A stretch of DNA of 64,000 nt from Lederbergia citrea (GTDB lineage Bacteria > Bacillota > Bacilli > Bacillales > Bacillaceae_C). Position numbers and translations under genes: made by a program. Shown piece after piece: positions 25,955 through 32,989 of this stretch; the stretch's first letter is position 1; every line of letters starts with the position of its first letter. The notes under the pieces are model-generated. The model was not told the DNA's origin, did not search any database, and was given only the letters and a program-made list of their open reading frames with translations. Location: the NCBI RefSeq assembly GCF_018343525.1, contig NZ_JAGYPH010000003.1:125486-189485 (forward strand), given 5' to 3'.

Positions 25955-27480
25955 ATAGTACCGTAATTATTCTCTTTTTAATTATTGTCGGAATGACGCT
26001 TTTGATTACATATTTTGCAGCGAAAAGGACGAACACGACCAATGAATTTTATACAGCTGGCGGGGGCTTAACAGGTTGGCAAAATGGTCTTGCCATTTCC
26101 GGTGATTATTTATCTGCAGCCTCTTTTCTTGGGATAGCAGGTGCAATCTCTTTATATGGTTTTGATGGTTTTTTATTTAGTATTGGCTACTTGGTCGCTT
26201 ATTTAGTTGTTATGTTTATTGTTGCGGAGCCACTTCGTAATCTCGGGAAGTATACACTTGCCGATATGATTCATGCTCGTTTCGATGCAAAAAAAGTACG
26301 CGCGACCGCTGCTCTTAACACGATTACGATCGTTATCTTTTACATGATCGCCCAATTAGTTGGTGCAGGTGCACTTATTCAATTATTGTTTAAAATTGAT
26401 TATTGGATAGCTGTGTTAATTGTCGGTGTAATGATGACTATTTATGTCATATTCGGAGGAATGACAGCAACTAGCTGGGTACAAATTATTAAAGCCGTTC
26501 TCTTAATGCTTGGTACAGTCATTATTTCCTTTTTAGTCCTTTCTCGTTTTCATTTTAATATTTTAGAAATGTTTACCACGATGAAATCAGCGACTCCTTT
26601 AGGAGAGGCTTACTTACATCCAGGTGTGAAGTACACGGCGCCATTAGATACAATCTCACTCATGATTGCACTCCTACTTGGTACAGCTGGCCTTCCGCAT
26701 ATTTTAATGAGATTCTTTACAGTCAGGGATGCTAAAACAGCACGCAGTTCCGTCATTTGGGCGACATGGATTGTTGGGATTTTCTATGTAATGACAATTT
26801 TTCTTGGCTTCGGTGCTGCCGCTTTTGTTGGCTCCGATGCAATTAAAAGCAGTAATGCTGCAGGAAATATGGCTGCCCCACTACTTGCACAAGTACTAGG
26901 CGGCGATGTATTAATGTCCTTTGTCTCAGCAGTTGCGTTTGCTACAATTTTAGCTGTTGTCGCCGGTCTTGTTTTATCCGGAGCTTCTGCTTTCGCTCAT
27001 GATATTTTTGGACAAATTATCAAAAAAGGGAAAGCTACGGAGAAAGAACAAATGCGAGCTGCAAAATATGCTTCACTAGGCGTTTCAGTACTTTCGATTT
27101 TACTTGCACTATTTGCTCAAAACTTAAACGTCGCTTTTCTTGTCTCTTTAGCTTTTTGTGTTGCGGCTAGCGCAAACCTTCCTGTTATTGTTTATACGAT
27201 TTATTGGAAGCGCTTTAATACAACAGGAGCAATGACAGGGATGTTATCAGGACTCTTGTCTTCTATTATTCTTGTCGCCATCAGTCCTAATGTCATTTCA
27301 CCAGTAGAAGGCGCAGCCTTTTTCACAGGGGATCCAATTTTTCCATTAACGAATCCAGCCCTGTTCTCCGTTCCAATCGGTTTTATCGGAGCTGTCATCG
27401 GCACACTCGTTTCGAGCAAACAAGATGCGAAAAAATATGCAGAAGTGAAGGTAAAAGCTAATACGGGATATCATCTTTAA
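25951..27480 (+). CDS. Solute:sodium symporter, acetate-type (ActP/YwcA-like)
   Basis: This 509-residue secondary transporter of the SSS family has about 13 membrane helices. The N-terminus TNEFYTAGGGLTGWQNGLAISGDYLSAASFLGIAGAISLYG is the family signature of monocarboxylate (acetate, glycolate, pyruvate) symporters. Coupling to DUF485 strengthens the acetate-type assignment. Translation is coupled to the DUF485 gene by a 4-bp overlap. It is followed by a long hairpin (27489-27534) and then the large tandem repeat. Length is slightly below E. coli ActP (549). Confidence 0.9.
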   Translation: MNSTVIILFLIIVGMTLLITYFAAKRTNTTNEFYTAGGGLTGWQNGLAISGDYLSAASFLGIAGAISLYGFDGFLFSIGYLVAYLVVMFIVAEPLRNLGKYTLADMIHARFDAKKVRATAALNTITIVIFYMIAQLVGAGALIQLLFKIDYWIAVLIVGVMMTIYVIFGGMTATSWVQIIKAVLLMLGTVIISFLVLSRFHFNILEMFTTMKSATPLGEAYLHPGVKYTAPLDTISLMIALLLGTAGLPHILMRFFTVRDAKTARSSVIWATWIVGIFYVMTIFLGFGAAAFVGSDAIKSSNAAGNMAAPLLAQVLGGDVLMSFVSAVAFATILAVVAGLVLSGASAFAHDIFGQIIKKGKATEKEQMRAAKYASLGVSVLSILLALFAQNLNVAFLVSLAFCVAASANLPVIVYTIYWKRFNTTGAMTGMLSGLLSSIILVAISPNVISPVEGAAFFTGDPIFPLTNPALFSVPIGFIGAVIGTLVSSKQDAKKYAEVKVKANTGYHL

Positions 27481-27488
27481 TTAAAAAT

Positions 27489-27534
27489 GAGGCTGTGTAG
27501 AAGTCACTTTTATGGACTTTCTATACAGCCCCTC
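27489..27534 (+). terminator. Long hairpin after the symporter gene
   Basis: GAGGCTGTGTAGAAGTCAC pairs imperfectly with GACTTTCTATACAGCCCCTC. No U-tract follows; the trailing TTCATGATATGGCTTTATC matches that after the hairpin at 10613-10657. It may act as a terminator or as part of the repeat element. Confidence 0.55.
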
Positions 27535-27639
27535 TTCATGATATGGCTTTATCATATTTATTCGGATTTCTGTACTTATGAAGATCTAATAATGGCCACT
27601 TTTCTTTTTTGTAGAAGACGGGTGAGGGTACCGCAAGCC

Positions 27640-28050
27640 ATTTACCTTGAAAGACAATTTTTCTTCCCTAGGGGCAATCGTAACGTATTTGATTTACCGT
27701 GAACAACGTTTTTCACCCTCTAAGGGGAATCGAAACCCATTCCATTTACCGTGAACAACGATTTTCTCCACTAAGGTAAATCGAAGCCCATTCCATTTAC
27801 CGTGAGCAACGATTCCCACCTTCTAAGGGGAATCGAAACCCATTCCATTTACCGCAAGCAACGATTTCCACCTTCCAAGGGCAATCGAAACCCATTCCAT
27901 TTACCGCAAGCAACGATTTCCACCTTCCAAGGGCAATCGAAACCCATTCCATTTACCGCAAGGAACGATTTCCACCTTCCAAGGGCAATCGAAACCCATT
28001 CCATTTACCGCAAATAACAATTCTCTCGATCTACGGGCAATGACCCGCCC
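27640..28050. repeat. Array of eight units with 52-bp period
   Basis: The motif ATTTACC begins at 27640, 27692, 27744, 27795, 27847, 27899, 27951 and 28003, giving spacings of 52, 52, 51, 52, 52, 52 and 52. The central units are nearly identical (AAGGGCAATCGAAACCCATT, CCATTTACCGCAAGCAACGA, TTTCCACCTTCC), while edge units have diverged. Open frames through it are artefacts, since 52 is not divisible by three. Blocks are shared with the pair at 10681-10784. Confidence 0.9.
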
Positions 28051-28364
28051 TTCAGCCCGGAGTATCAACGAATTATTTGCAGCTTTATTTAGTTTGGTTC
28101 CAGTTCCTTGACAAAAGAAAAATGGTAAGCGAATTAAGTAAGAAGAAATAAATGCTTATTTTAGCAATTGTTTTCGAAACGTGGGAAACTGCTTAAACAT
28201 TGAGACTACGAGAACTAGCATTTTGATCATTCTTGCACCTGATTTTTACATATCACGTTGTTGATACATATGTTATAACCATTGCATAAGGGAAGTATTA
28301 TTTTTCAAGAATACATCATATGTTTAATTAGAAATGAAAGTGTATTGAAGGGAGTTATACCGTT
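28051..28364. other. Gene-free stretch upstream of the 89-residue membrane protein
   Basis: 314 bp, AT-rich, presumably holding the promoter of the small membrane protein gene. I see no convincing -35/-10 pair, RNA or repeat here. Confidence 0.35.
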
Positions 28365-28634
28365 ATGCAGTGGATAAAATTTATGATTAAACAATTCCTA
28401 AAAGAGCCTTTGTGGTTTAAAATACTTATTTCTGCAACATTACTTATTTCAATTATTTTTAGCAATTCATTTTTTTCTAATAATGCTTATTTTCAAAGCT
28501 GCTCCAAATTAGCTGCGGCAATCTTTTTTTGTGCATATGCTATTAAATTTAGGAGAAATCTTGTAACTTCTGTTATCTTATTTACTTCAACAGTTATATG
28601 TATTTTTCTATCCATCCTGGCATTATTTAAGTGA
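28365..28634 (+). CDS. Small membrane protein, 89 residues, function unknown
   Basis: It starts MQWIKFMIKQFLKEPLWFKILISAT and has three hydrophobic segments (ILISATLLISIIFSNSFF, LAAAIFFCAYAIKF, LVTSVILFTSTVICIFLSILALF), the last at the very C-terminus. The ATG follows GAAGGGAG, and an intrinsic terminator lies 40 bp after the stop (28674-28703), supporting a genuine single gene. I do not recognise the family. It is unrelated in strand and context to its neighbours. Confidence 0.68.
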   Translation: MQWIKFMIKQFLKEPLWFKILISATLLISIIFSNSFFSNNAYFQSCSKLAAAIFFCAYAIKFRRNLVTSVILFTSTVICIFLSILALFK

Positions 28635-28673
28635 TTAACGTGACGTTTGTTCAATAAGCCAATGTATAATAAA

Positions 28674-28703
28674 TGCTCAGAGCTTTTATGCCCTGAGCAA
28701 TTT
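28674..28703 (+). terminator. Intrinsic terminator
   Basis: TGCTCAG-N12-CTGAGCA, followed by ATTTTAATG, after the small membrane protein gene. Confidence 0.75.
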
Positions 28704-28787
28704 TAATGCCAATTATTGTGTATCTTCTTAATTCGAAAGCTGATTTTATTATTTATCAGCAAATTGCAATTTTGCACTTAAAAACCG

Positions 28788-28813
28788 AACCCGTTATCTT
28801 ATATCAGCGAGTT
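28788..28813 (-). terminator. Probable terminator of the phosphatase-containing operon
   Basis: On the minus strand AACTCG, a 14-base loop, CGGGTT, then CGGTTTTTAAG. The stem is short, with one G-U pair. Confidence 0.42.
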
Positions 28814-28847
28814 TTTTATCATAATTAACCTTAATCTTTAAAATAGC

Positions 28848-29489
28848 CTAATTCAAAATTGATTCGGCGCTCAAATGATCAGTTGTACAATAAGCGAATG
28901 TCCACTTATCATCTTCGCGTACATATTTATTCAAAGCGCACATTTTCCCATCAAAACCTTCAAGCGAATCAGGCAAGATCAATGCCTTCGCCGCCGATTC
29001 CGTAGACGCTCCGTGACCCACGATCAAAATGGTTCCATCGTAACGCCAAATGATTTCGTCCAGCGCTTTTTTCACCCGATGAAGTACAACACCTTCATAA
29101 TCGGTCTCTGGATATTCCGGTTGAACAAATGACTCGTAGTCCGGGTTTATATTTGGAAAAACCGAGAGCGCTTCCTCTTTAGTTAAGAGCTCAGGATCAG
29201 CGGGAAACCAATCCGGATTTAACATTTCCATAAAACCGTACTCGACATTGATAGGTAAATTTAGCTTTGAAGCCACCGCTTGAGCCGTTTGCAGCGTGCG
29301 AAAAAACGGAGAAGAAAAGATATGCGTGACATGTTGATTTTTTAAAAATTCACCAGTCTCTTCTGCCTGAATGATTCCCCGGCTGGATAAAGGAACATCG
29401 TCTTTACGTTTCAGGTAATGTCTAAAATATGCTTTATCATCGATATCGAGCCGAATTCCATGACGCAATATAAATACTTCATTGACCAT
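28848..29489 (-). CDS. Histidine phosphatase family protein (copy 2)
   Basis: This 213-residue phosphatase of the phosphoglycerate-mutase superfamily has the nucleophile in LRHGIRLDIDD, the Arg pocket in FSSPFFRTLQTA and the second catalytic His in ILIVGHGASTES. The RHGxRxD start and the PLSSRGIIQAEETGEF segment remind me of the UBASH3/Sts-1 and ecdysteroid-phosphate phosphatase branch rather than glycolytic mutases. It is a paralogue of the gene just upstream (29505-30158), 15 bp apart, with its own GGAGGAAC ribosome site. As the last gene of the operon it presumably acts on a phosphorylated intermediate; the substrate is unknown. Confidence 0.87.
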   Translation of the reverse strand: MVNEVFILRHGIRLDIDDKAYFRHYLKRKDDVPLSSRGIIQAEETGEFLKNQHVTHIFSSPFFRTLQTAQAVASKLNLPINVEYGFMEMLNPDWFPADPELLTKEEALSVFPNINPDYESFVQPEYPETDYEGVVLHRVKKALDEIIWRYDGTILIVGHGASTESAAKALILPDSLEGFDGKMCALNKYVREDDKWTFAYCTTDHLSAESILN

Positions 29490-29504
29490 GATGTTCCTCC
29501 TTAC

Positions 29505-30158
29505 CTATGACCAAGTATCAATATAACTCAAATGATCTGTCGTAGATTGAACGAGTTCCCATTTCCCGTCTTGAAAAGTGAATTTATGCAGCGCGCACAT
29601 TTTCTGGTTATATTCTTCTGGAGGATATTCCGTAGCTCTTCCCTTTTCCCATAAATTCCTTGTCGTTTCCCAGACAGAAGCTCCGTGCCCTACAATGAGA
29701 ACAGGCTCGTCATAATGTTCAAATACATGTTCTAATGTCTTACCCACTCGCTCAAACACATCTACTTTCGAAATATTTTCCGGAAATTTCGGCATGACAA
29801 AGGATTTGTAATCCTTGTTTATGTTCGAGAAAATTTCAAATGCTTCTTCCTGAGTAATAATTTCCGGAAATGCACTAAACCAGATTTCGGCGAGCTGTTC
29901 CATAAATCCATATTCGATATTCACTTTTAAATCCAATTTTTCAGCGATAATATTCGCGGTCTGCAGCGTACGAAAAAACGGAGAAGCGAAAATATGCTTT
30001 ATACCCTCGTCCTTAATAAACTCGGCCGTCTCCAGCGCTTGTTTAATTCCATTTGCCGAAAGCGGCGTATCATCGGGGCGCCTTGCATAATGACGCCAGT
30101 ACGTTTCATCTTCCAAATCCAGTCTCATTCCATGACGCAAGAGGAAAATTTTATCCAT
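29505..30158 (-). CDS. Histidine phosphatase family protein (copy 1)
   Basis: This 217-residue paralogue of the downstream protein has the same motifs: LRHGMRLDLEDE, FASPFFRTLQTANII and LIVGHGASVWET. The two align along their whole length (WRHYARRPDDTPLSANGIKQA against FRHYLKRKDDVPLSSRGIIQA), so they arose by tandem duplication, but they differ at many positions and both keep all catalytic residues. ATG 30158 follows AAGGAGAATGAGAAA, 16 bp after the cyclase-family gene. Two active copies in one operon suggest two substrates or a heteromer. Confidence 0.87.
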   Translation of the reverse strand: MDKIFLLRHGMRLDLEDETYWRHYARRPDDTPLSANGIKQALETAEFIKDEGIKHIFASPFFRTLQTANIIAEKLDLKVNIEYGFMEQLAEIWFSAFPEIITQEEAFEIFSNINKDYKSFVMPKFPENISKVDVFERVGKTLEHVFEHYDEPVLIVGHGASVWETTRNLWEKGRATEYPPEEYNQKMCALHKFTFQDGKWELVQSTTDHLSYIDTWS

Positions 30159-30174
30159 TTTCTCATTCTCCTTC

Positions 30175-30840
30175 CTATGAATTCGCGTTGAATGAATCCA
30201 TTAAAACTACACGGCAAGGCGTGCTGTTCACTCCAGGGATAAGCAGTGGCAGAGCTACTAATGTAAAAGGACCGATACCGTCTACCTTCCGTAAGTTAAC
30301 AACCGGTGCTATGAGGAGACCGTCGTTCATGTATAAATTCCGTAAAAGTGATCCATCGTCATCGCGGGGATCTTGAATATGAGTGAGATCCGTTCCTAAA
30401 ATACTAATTTTTTTCTCGACAACCCAGTCCATTGCTTCAGGAAGAAAGAAAGGATTATTTTCAACATAACCTGGCTTATTCCAATTTTTGTCCCATCCAG
30501 TACTGACGAGCAAAGCATCTCCGGGTTTAATTTTGTCCCCGACAGCTGCTTCAAGTTCTTCAGCACTGACTGGCTCTAGCGCTTCTTTTTCGGATAATTG
30601 TGCGACCCATGCAGTCTTAATAAAGCGATCTACTGGGACTTGGTCGATAGATTCCGTTCCAGCTAATAGGTGGTTGCCATTTTCGACATAAGTGCCAGCA
30701 AGCGAATGCATTTGGAAGCTATGGGAGCTAAAACCATCCTTTTCAATTGTAGCGATCGGTTCGATCCTCACAGGAGGAAACGGATCGCCATAGCCCCACA
30801 TTCCACTTTCAATTGCTCCGGTTAAATCGTAAACCTTCAT
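30175..30840 (-). CDS. Cyclase-family (KynB-like) hydrolase with altered metal motif
   Basis: This 221-residue protein of the same fold family as kynurenine formamidase (KVYDLTGAIESGMWGYGDPFPPVRIE, later ILGTDLTHIQDPRDDDGS and VALPLLIPGVNSTPCRVVLM) lacks the canonical H-x-G-T-H-x-D-x-P-x-H: here residues 47-57 read L-A-G-T-Y-V-E-N-G-N-H. The first two histidines and the aspartate are replaced by Leu, Tyr and Glu, so a different metal site or mechanism is likely. Start 30840 is preferred over GTG 30849, because AAGGTGA and GGAGG are better spaced. Substrate unknown; amide, lactone or formyl hydrolysis are candidates. Confidence 0.82.
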   Translation of the reverse strand: MKVYDLTGAIESGMWGYGDPFPPVRIEPIATIEKDGFSSHSFQMHSLAGTYVENGNHLLAGTESIDQVPVDRFIKTAWVAQLSEKEALEPVSAEELEAAVGDKIKPGDALLVSTGWDKNWNKPGYVENNPFFLPEAMDWVVEKKISILGTDLTHIQDPRDDDGSLLRNLYMNDGLLIAPVVNLRKVDGIGPFTLVALPLLIPGVNSTPCRVVLMDSFNANS

Positions 30841-30863
30841 TCTAATCACCTTCCTCCAAATAA

Positions 30864-31616
30864 TTATTGCGCCAATTGTCCACCATCAACGATAATTTCC
30901 GTTCCGGTAATAAAAGCCGCATCATTAGAAGCTAAAAATGCATAAACCCCTGCTACGTCTTCCGGCTTCCCTACTCTACTAAGAGAAATTTTTGTACGAA
31001 TATATTCGTCCACAAATTCCTGGTCATCGATTGCTTCGGACATTGGAGTCTGAATATAGCCCGGACAAACGGAATTCACGCGAATGTTATGACGACCAAG
31101 CTCCAACGCCATCGTTTTAGTTAAAAGTACAATCCCGCCTTTTGATGCGTTATAATGCGCATATTTATGCTCACCAACAATCCCGTTCGTCGATGCCATA
31201 TTAATGATAACGCCTTCCCCTTGTTTTACCATTTGCCTTGATACTCGCTGTGCGGTATAAAACATGCCATTTAAATTTACGTCTAGCATTTTCCGCCAGT
31301 GATCATCCTTGATTTCTAAGAAATCTTCTTCCCAAGCAATTCCGGCATTATTGGCTAAAATATCAATCCGGCCCCATTCCTGAACTGTTCGTTCAACGGC
31401 ACTTTCTACTTGGTTGGCATCTGAAACATCGGTCAATATAGGTAAGACCTCGTATCCTAAAGCTTGAAATTCATTAACCGTTTCATTCAAATCTTCATTA
31501 CTATTGGAAACTAAAGCTACCTTTGCTCCTTCCGCGGCGAAACGTTCGGCAATGGCTTTTCCTATTCCCCGAGATGCTCCTGTCACAAAGGCTATTTTGT
31601 TTTTAAATCGTTCCAT
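30864..31616 (-). CDS. Short-chain dehydrogenase/reductase
   Basis: This 250-residue classical SDR is NAD(P)-dependent. The cofactor motif is VTGASRGIGKAIAERF, the structural motif NNAG, the catalytic Ser in NMASTNGIVGEHKY and the Tyr-x3-Lys in YNASKGG. It also has the usual C-terminal FLASNDAAFITGTEIIVDGG. It resembles FabG/glucose-dehydrogenase-like sugar or hydroxy-acid oxidoreductases. ATG 31616 follows AAGGAGG. A terminator-like hairpin (31639-31677) separates it from the aldolase gene upstream, so the distal four genes may be expressed at a lower level than the first three. Confidence 0.9.
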   Translation of the reverse strand: MERFKNKIAFVTGASRGIGKAIAERFAAEGAKVALVSNSNEDLNETVNEFQALGYEVLPILTDVSDANQVESAVERTVQEWGRIDILANNAGIAWEEDFLEIKDDHWRKMLDVNLNGMFYTAQRVSRQMVKQGEGVIINMASTNGIVGEHKYAHYNASKGGIVLLTKTMALELGRHNIRVNSVCPGYIQTPMSEAIDDQEFVDEYIRTKISLSRVGKPEDVAGVYAFLASNDAAFITGTEIIVDGGQLAQ

Positions 31617-31638
31617 ATGAAATTACCTCCTTGAAAAA

Positions 31639-31677
31639 AAATAAGGACAAATCGGCAAATGCCACTTATCCTTATTT
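31639..31677 (-). terminator. Internal terminator/attenuator between aldolase and SDR genes
   Basis: On the minus strand AAATAAGGA pairs with TCCTTATTT, with an inner GGCA-TT-TGCC stem, followed by TTTTTTC. It lies 13 bp downstream of the aldolase stop codon and just before the SDR ribosome site. Confidence 0.7.
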
Positions 31678-31690
31678 TAGAATTTGACTA

Positions 31691-32581
31691 CTAAACTTGT
31701 ATTGTGCTCCCTTTAAGGCCAGTGTTATAGCCTAATATGACTTCTTTGAATCTGTTCTCATCTGATGGAATCAATGGAAGTCGGGTCTCGCTGCTCGAAA
31801 AAATTCCGAGATGATGGAATAGTGCTTTCGTTGTTGGAATTTCATCCCCAGGTCCGAACATAATGATAAAAGGAAGCAAAACTTTCGTATAAATATCGAA
31901 GCTTTTCTCGCGATCGCCGCTTCGGTAAGCTTCCCAACACTCGCGGAATTCAGCTGGAAATACGGAAGGAGTGATAATCATACTTCCGTCCACTCCCGCT
32001 TCAAATGCTCGATAACAAATTATGTCGTCGCCGCCGAAAACCTTTAAATTTGTTTTTTCCTTTAGGGTGCGAATTTTTGAGAAAGAATGATCGGTCATTT
32101 TAATATATTTAACTTTTGGAACGGCTTCAGCTAATTGGATTAAATCATTTGCCGTAAATCGCGTATTTGTTGTAACTGGATTATCGTAAAAAGCGATGTC
32201 CAATCCAGTACGTTCAGCAATTTCGCCGACATATTCAATCACCATTTCAAGGGAGTTTGGAAAATAGTATGGGCTCGGAATCAATGCTGTTCTCACTCCA
32301 GCATCAGCTGCATGTAAGCCAATCTCCACAGCTTGGTTTAAATTCGTATCGCCAAGACCGACAACGATATGCTTATCTTTTGGCATTATTTTTGAAAGAT
32401 AATCTACAACAGTAACTCTTTCTTCCTTCGACAAAGCTGGTGCTTCCCCCGTACTGCCACAAACTACATATCCTTCTAAGTGATCAACTGTTTTATTTAG
32501 TAGATTATCAAAATCACTTAAATGTACCTTACCGTTCAAAAAAGGGGTAGGAATAACTGGAATATTACCGCTTATAGCCAT
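31691..32581 (-). CDS. DapA/NanA-family class I aldolase
   Basis: This 296-residue TIM-barrel lyase forms a Schiff base with a pyruvate-type substrate. The pyruvate-binding GSTGE (42-46), the proton-relay Tyr132 in FYDNPVTTN and the Schiff-base Lys161 in YIKMTDHS are visible. Real dihydrodipicolinate synthases have LYNVP and IKEATG; these positions differ here, so a catabolic role (2-keto-3-deoxy-sugar acid, 4-hydroxy-2-oxoglutarate or similar aldol cleavage) is more likely than lysine synthesis. ATG 32581 follows GGAGGG, 22 bp behind ridA. Confidence 0.88.
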   Translation of the reverse strand: MAISGNIPVIPTPFLNGKVHLSDFDNLLNKTVDHLEGYVVCGSTGEAPALSKEERVTVVDYLSKIMPKDKHIVVGLGDTNLNQAVEIGLHAADAGVRTALIPSPYYFPNSLEMVIEYVGEIAERTGLDIAFYDNPVTTNTRFTANDLIQLAEAVPKVKYIKMTDHSFSKIRTLKEKTNLKVFGGDDIICYRAFEAGVDGSMIITPSVFPAEFRECWEAYRSGDREKSFDIYTKVLLPFIIMFGPGDEIPTTKALFHHLGIFSSSETRLPLIPSDENRFKEVILGYNTGLKGSTIQV

Positions 32582-32602
32582 TTAACAATCCCTCCAAAGT
32601 TC

Positions 32603-32989
32603 TCATGTATTTTTATCTGGTAGATGTGCAATAGCATCAATTTCGACTAGGATGTCGTCGAGCCCTGCTTCCACACAAGTTCTTGCCGGCATCGGCTGGT
32701 TAAAAAACTGTACGTATACACTATTAAAACGATCAAAATCTTTAAGACTAGCTAAAAACACATTCACCTTTATAACATCATCCATTGTACATTCGGCCGC
32801 TTTTAATATATTTTGGATATTTTTCAATGTTAGTTCCGTCTGCTCTTCAATGGTGCTGCCAACAACGCCTCCTGATTGTGGATCGAGAGGGCCTTGACCG
32901 GAAACGTAGACGAAATCTCCTGCAATAATCCCTTGTGAATAGGGTCCATTACCCGAAGAAGCTTCAGGTGTACGAATTGCTCTTCTCAT
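32603..32989 (-). CDS. RidA family protein (enamine/imine deaminase)
   Basis: This 128-residue trimeric YjgF/RidA protein starts MRRAIRTPEASSGNGPYSQGIIAGDFVYVSGQGP, the usual family opening, and ends VEAGLDDILVEIDAIAHLP with the conserved Glu of the C-terminal block. RidA hydrolyses 2-aminoacrylate and related enamines; operon copies often serve a specific catabolic step that makes an imine. ATG 32989 is chosen because the family starts there and AAAGGA lies upstream. It overlaps the M20 gene by 26 bp. Confidence 0.9.
   Translation of the reverse strand: MRRAIRTPEASSGNGPYSQGIIAGDFVYVSGQGPLDPQSGGVVGSTIEEQTELTLKNIQNILKAAECTMDDVIKVNVFLASLKDFDRFNSVYVQFFNQPMPARTCVEAGLDDILVEIDAIAHLPDKNT

Noticed and set aside
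27802..28017. 71-codon open frame through the tandem repeat
   Set aside because: The 52-bp period changes frame in every unit, there is no ribosome site, and the frame exists only because the repeat lacks stops.
27640..28050. CRISPR array
   Set aside because: The whole 52-bp unit is conserved, with no repeat/unique-spacer alternation, and no cas gene is near.
30488..30691. Plus-strand frames opposite the cyclase, aldolase and transporter genes
   Set aside because: They are shadows of the coding strand without start signals.
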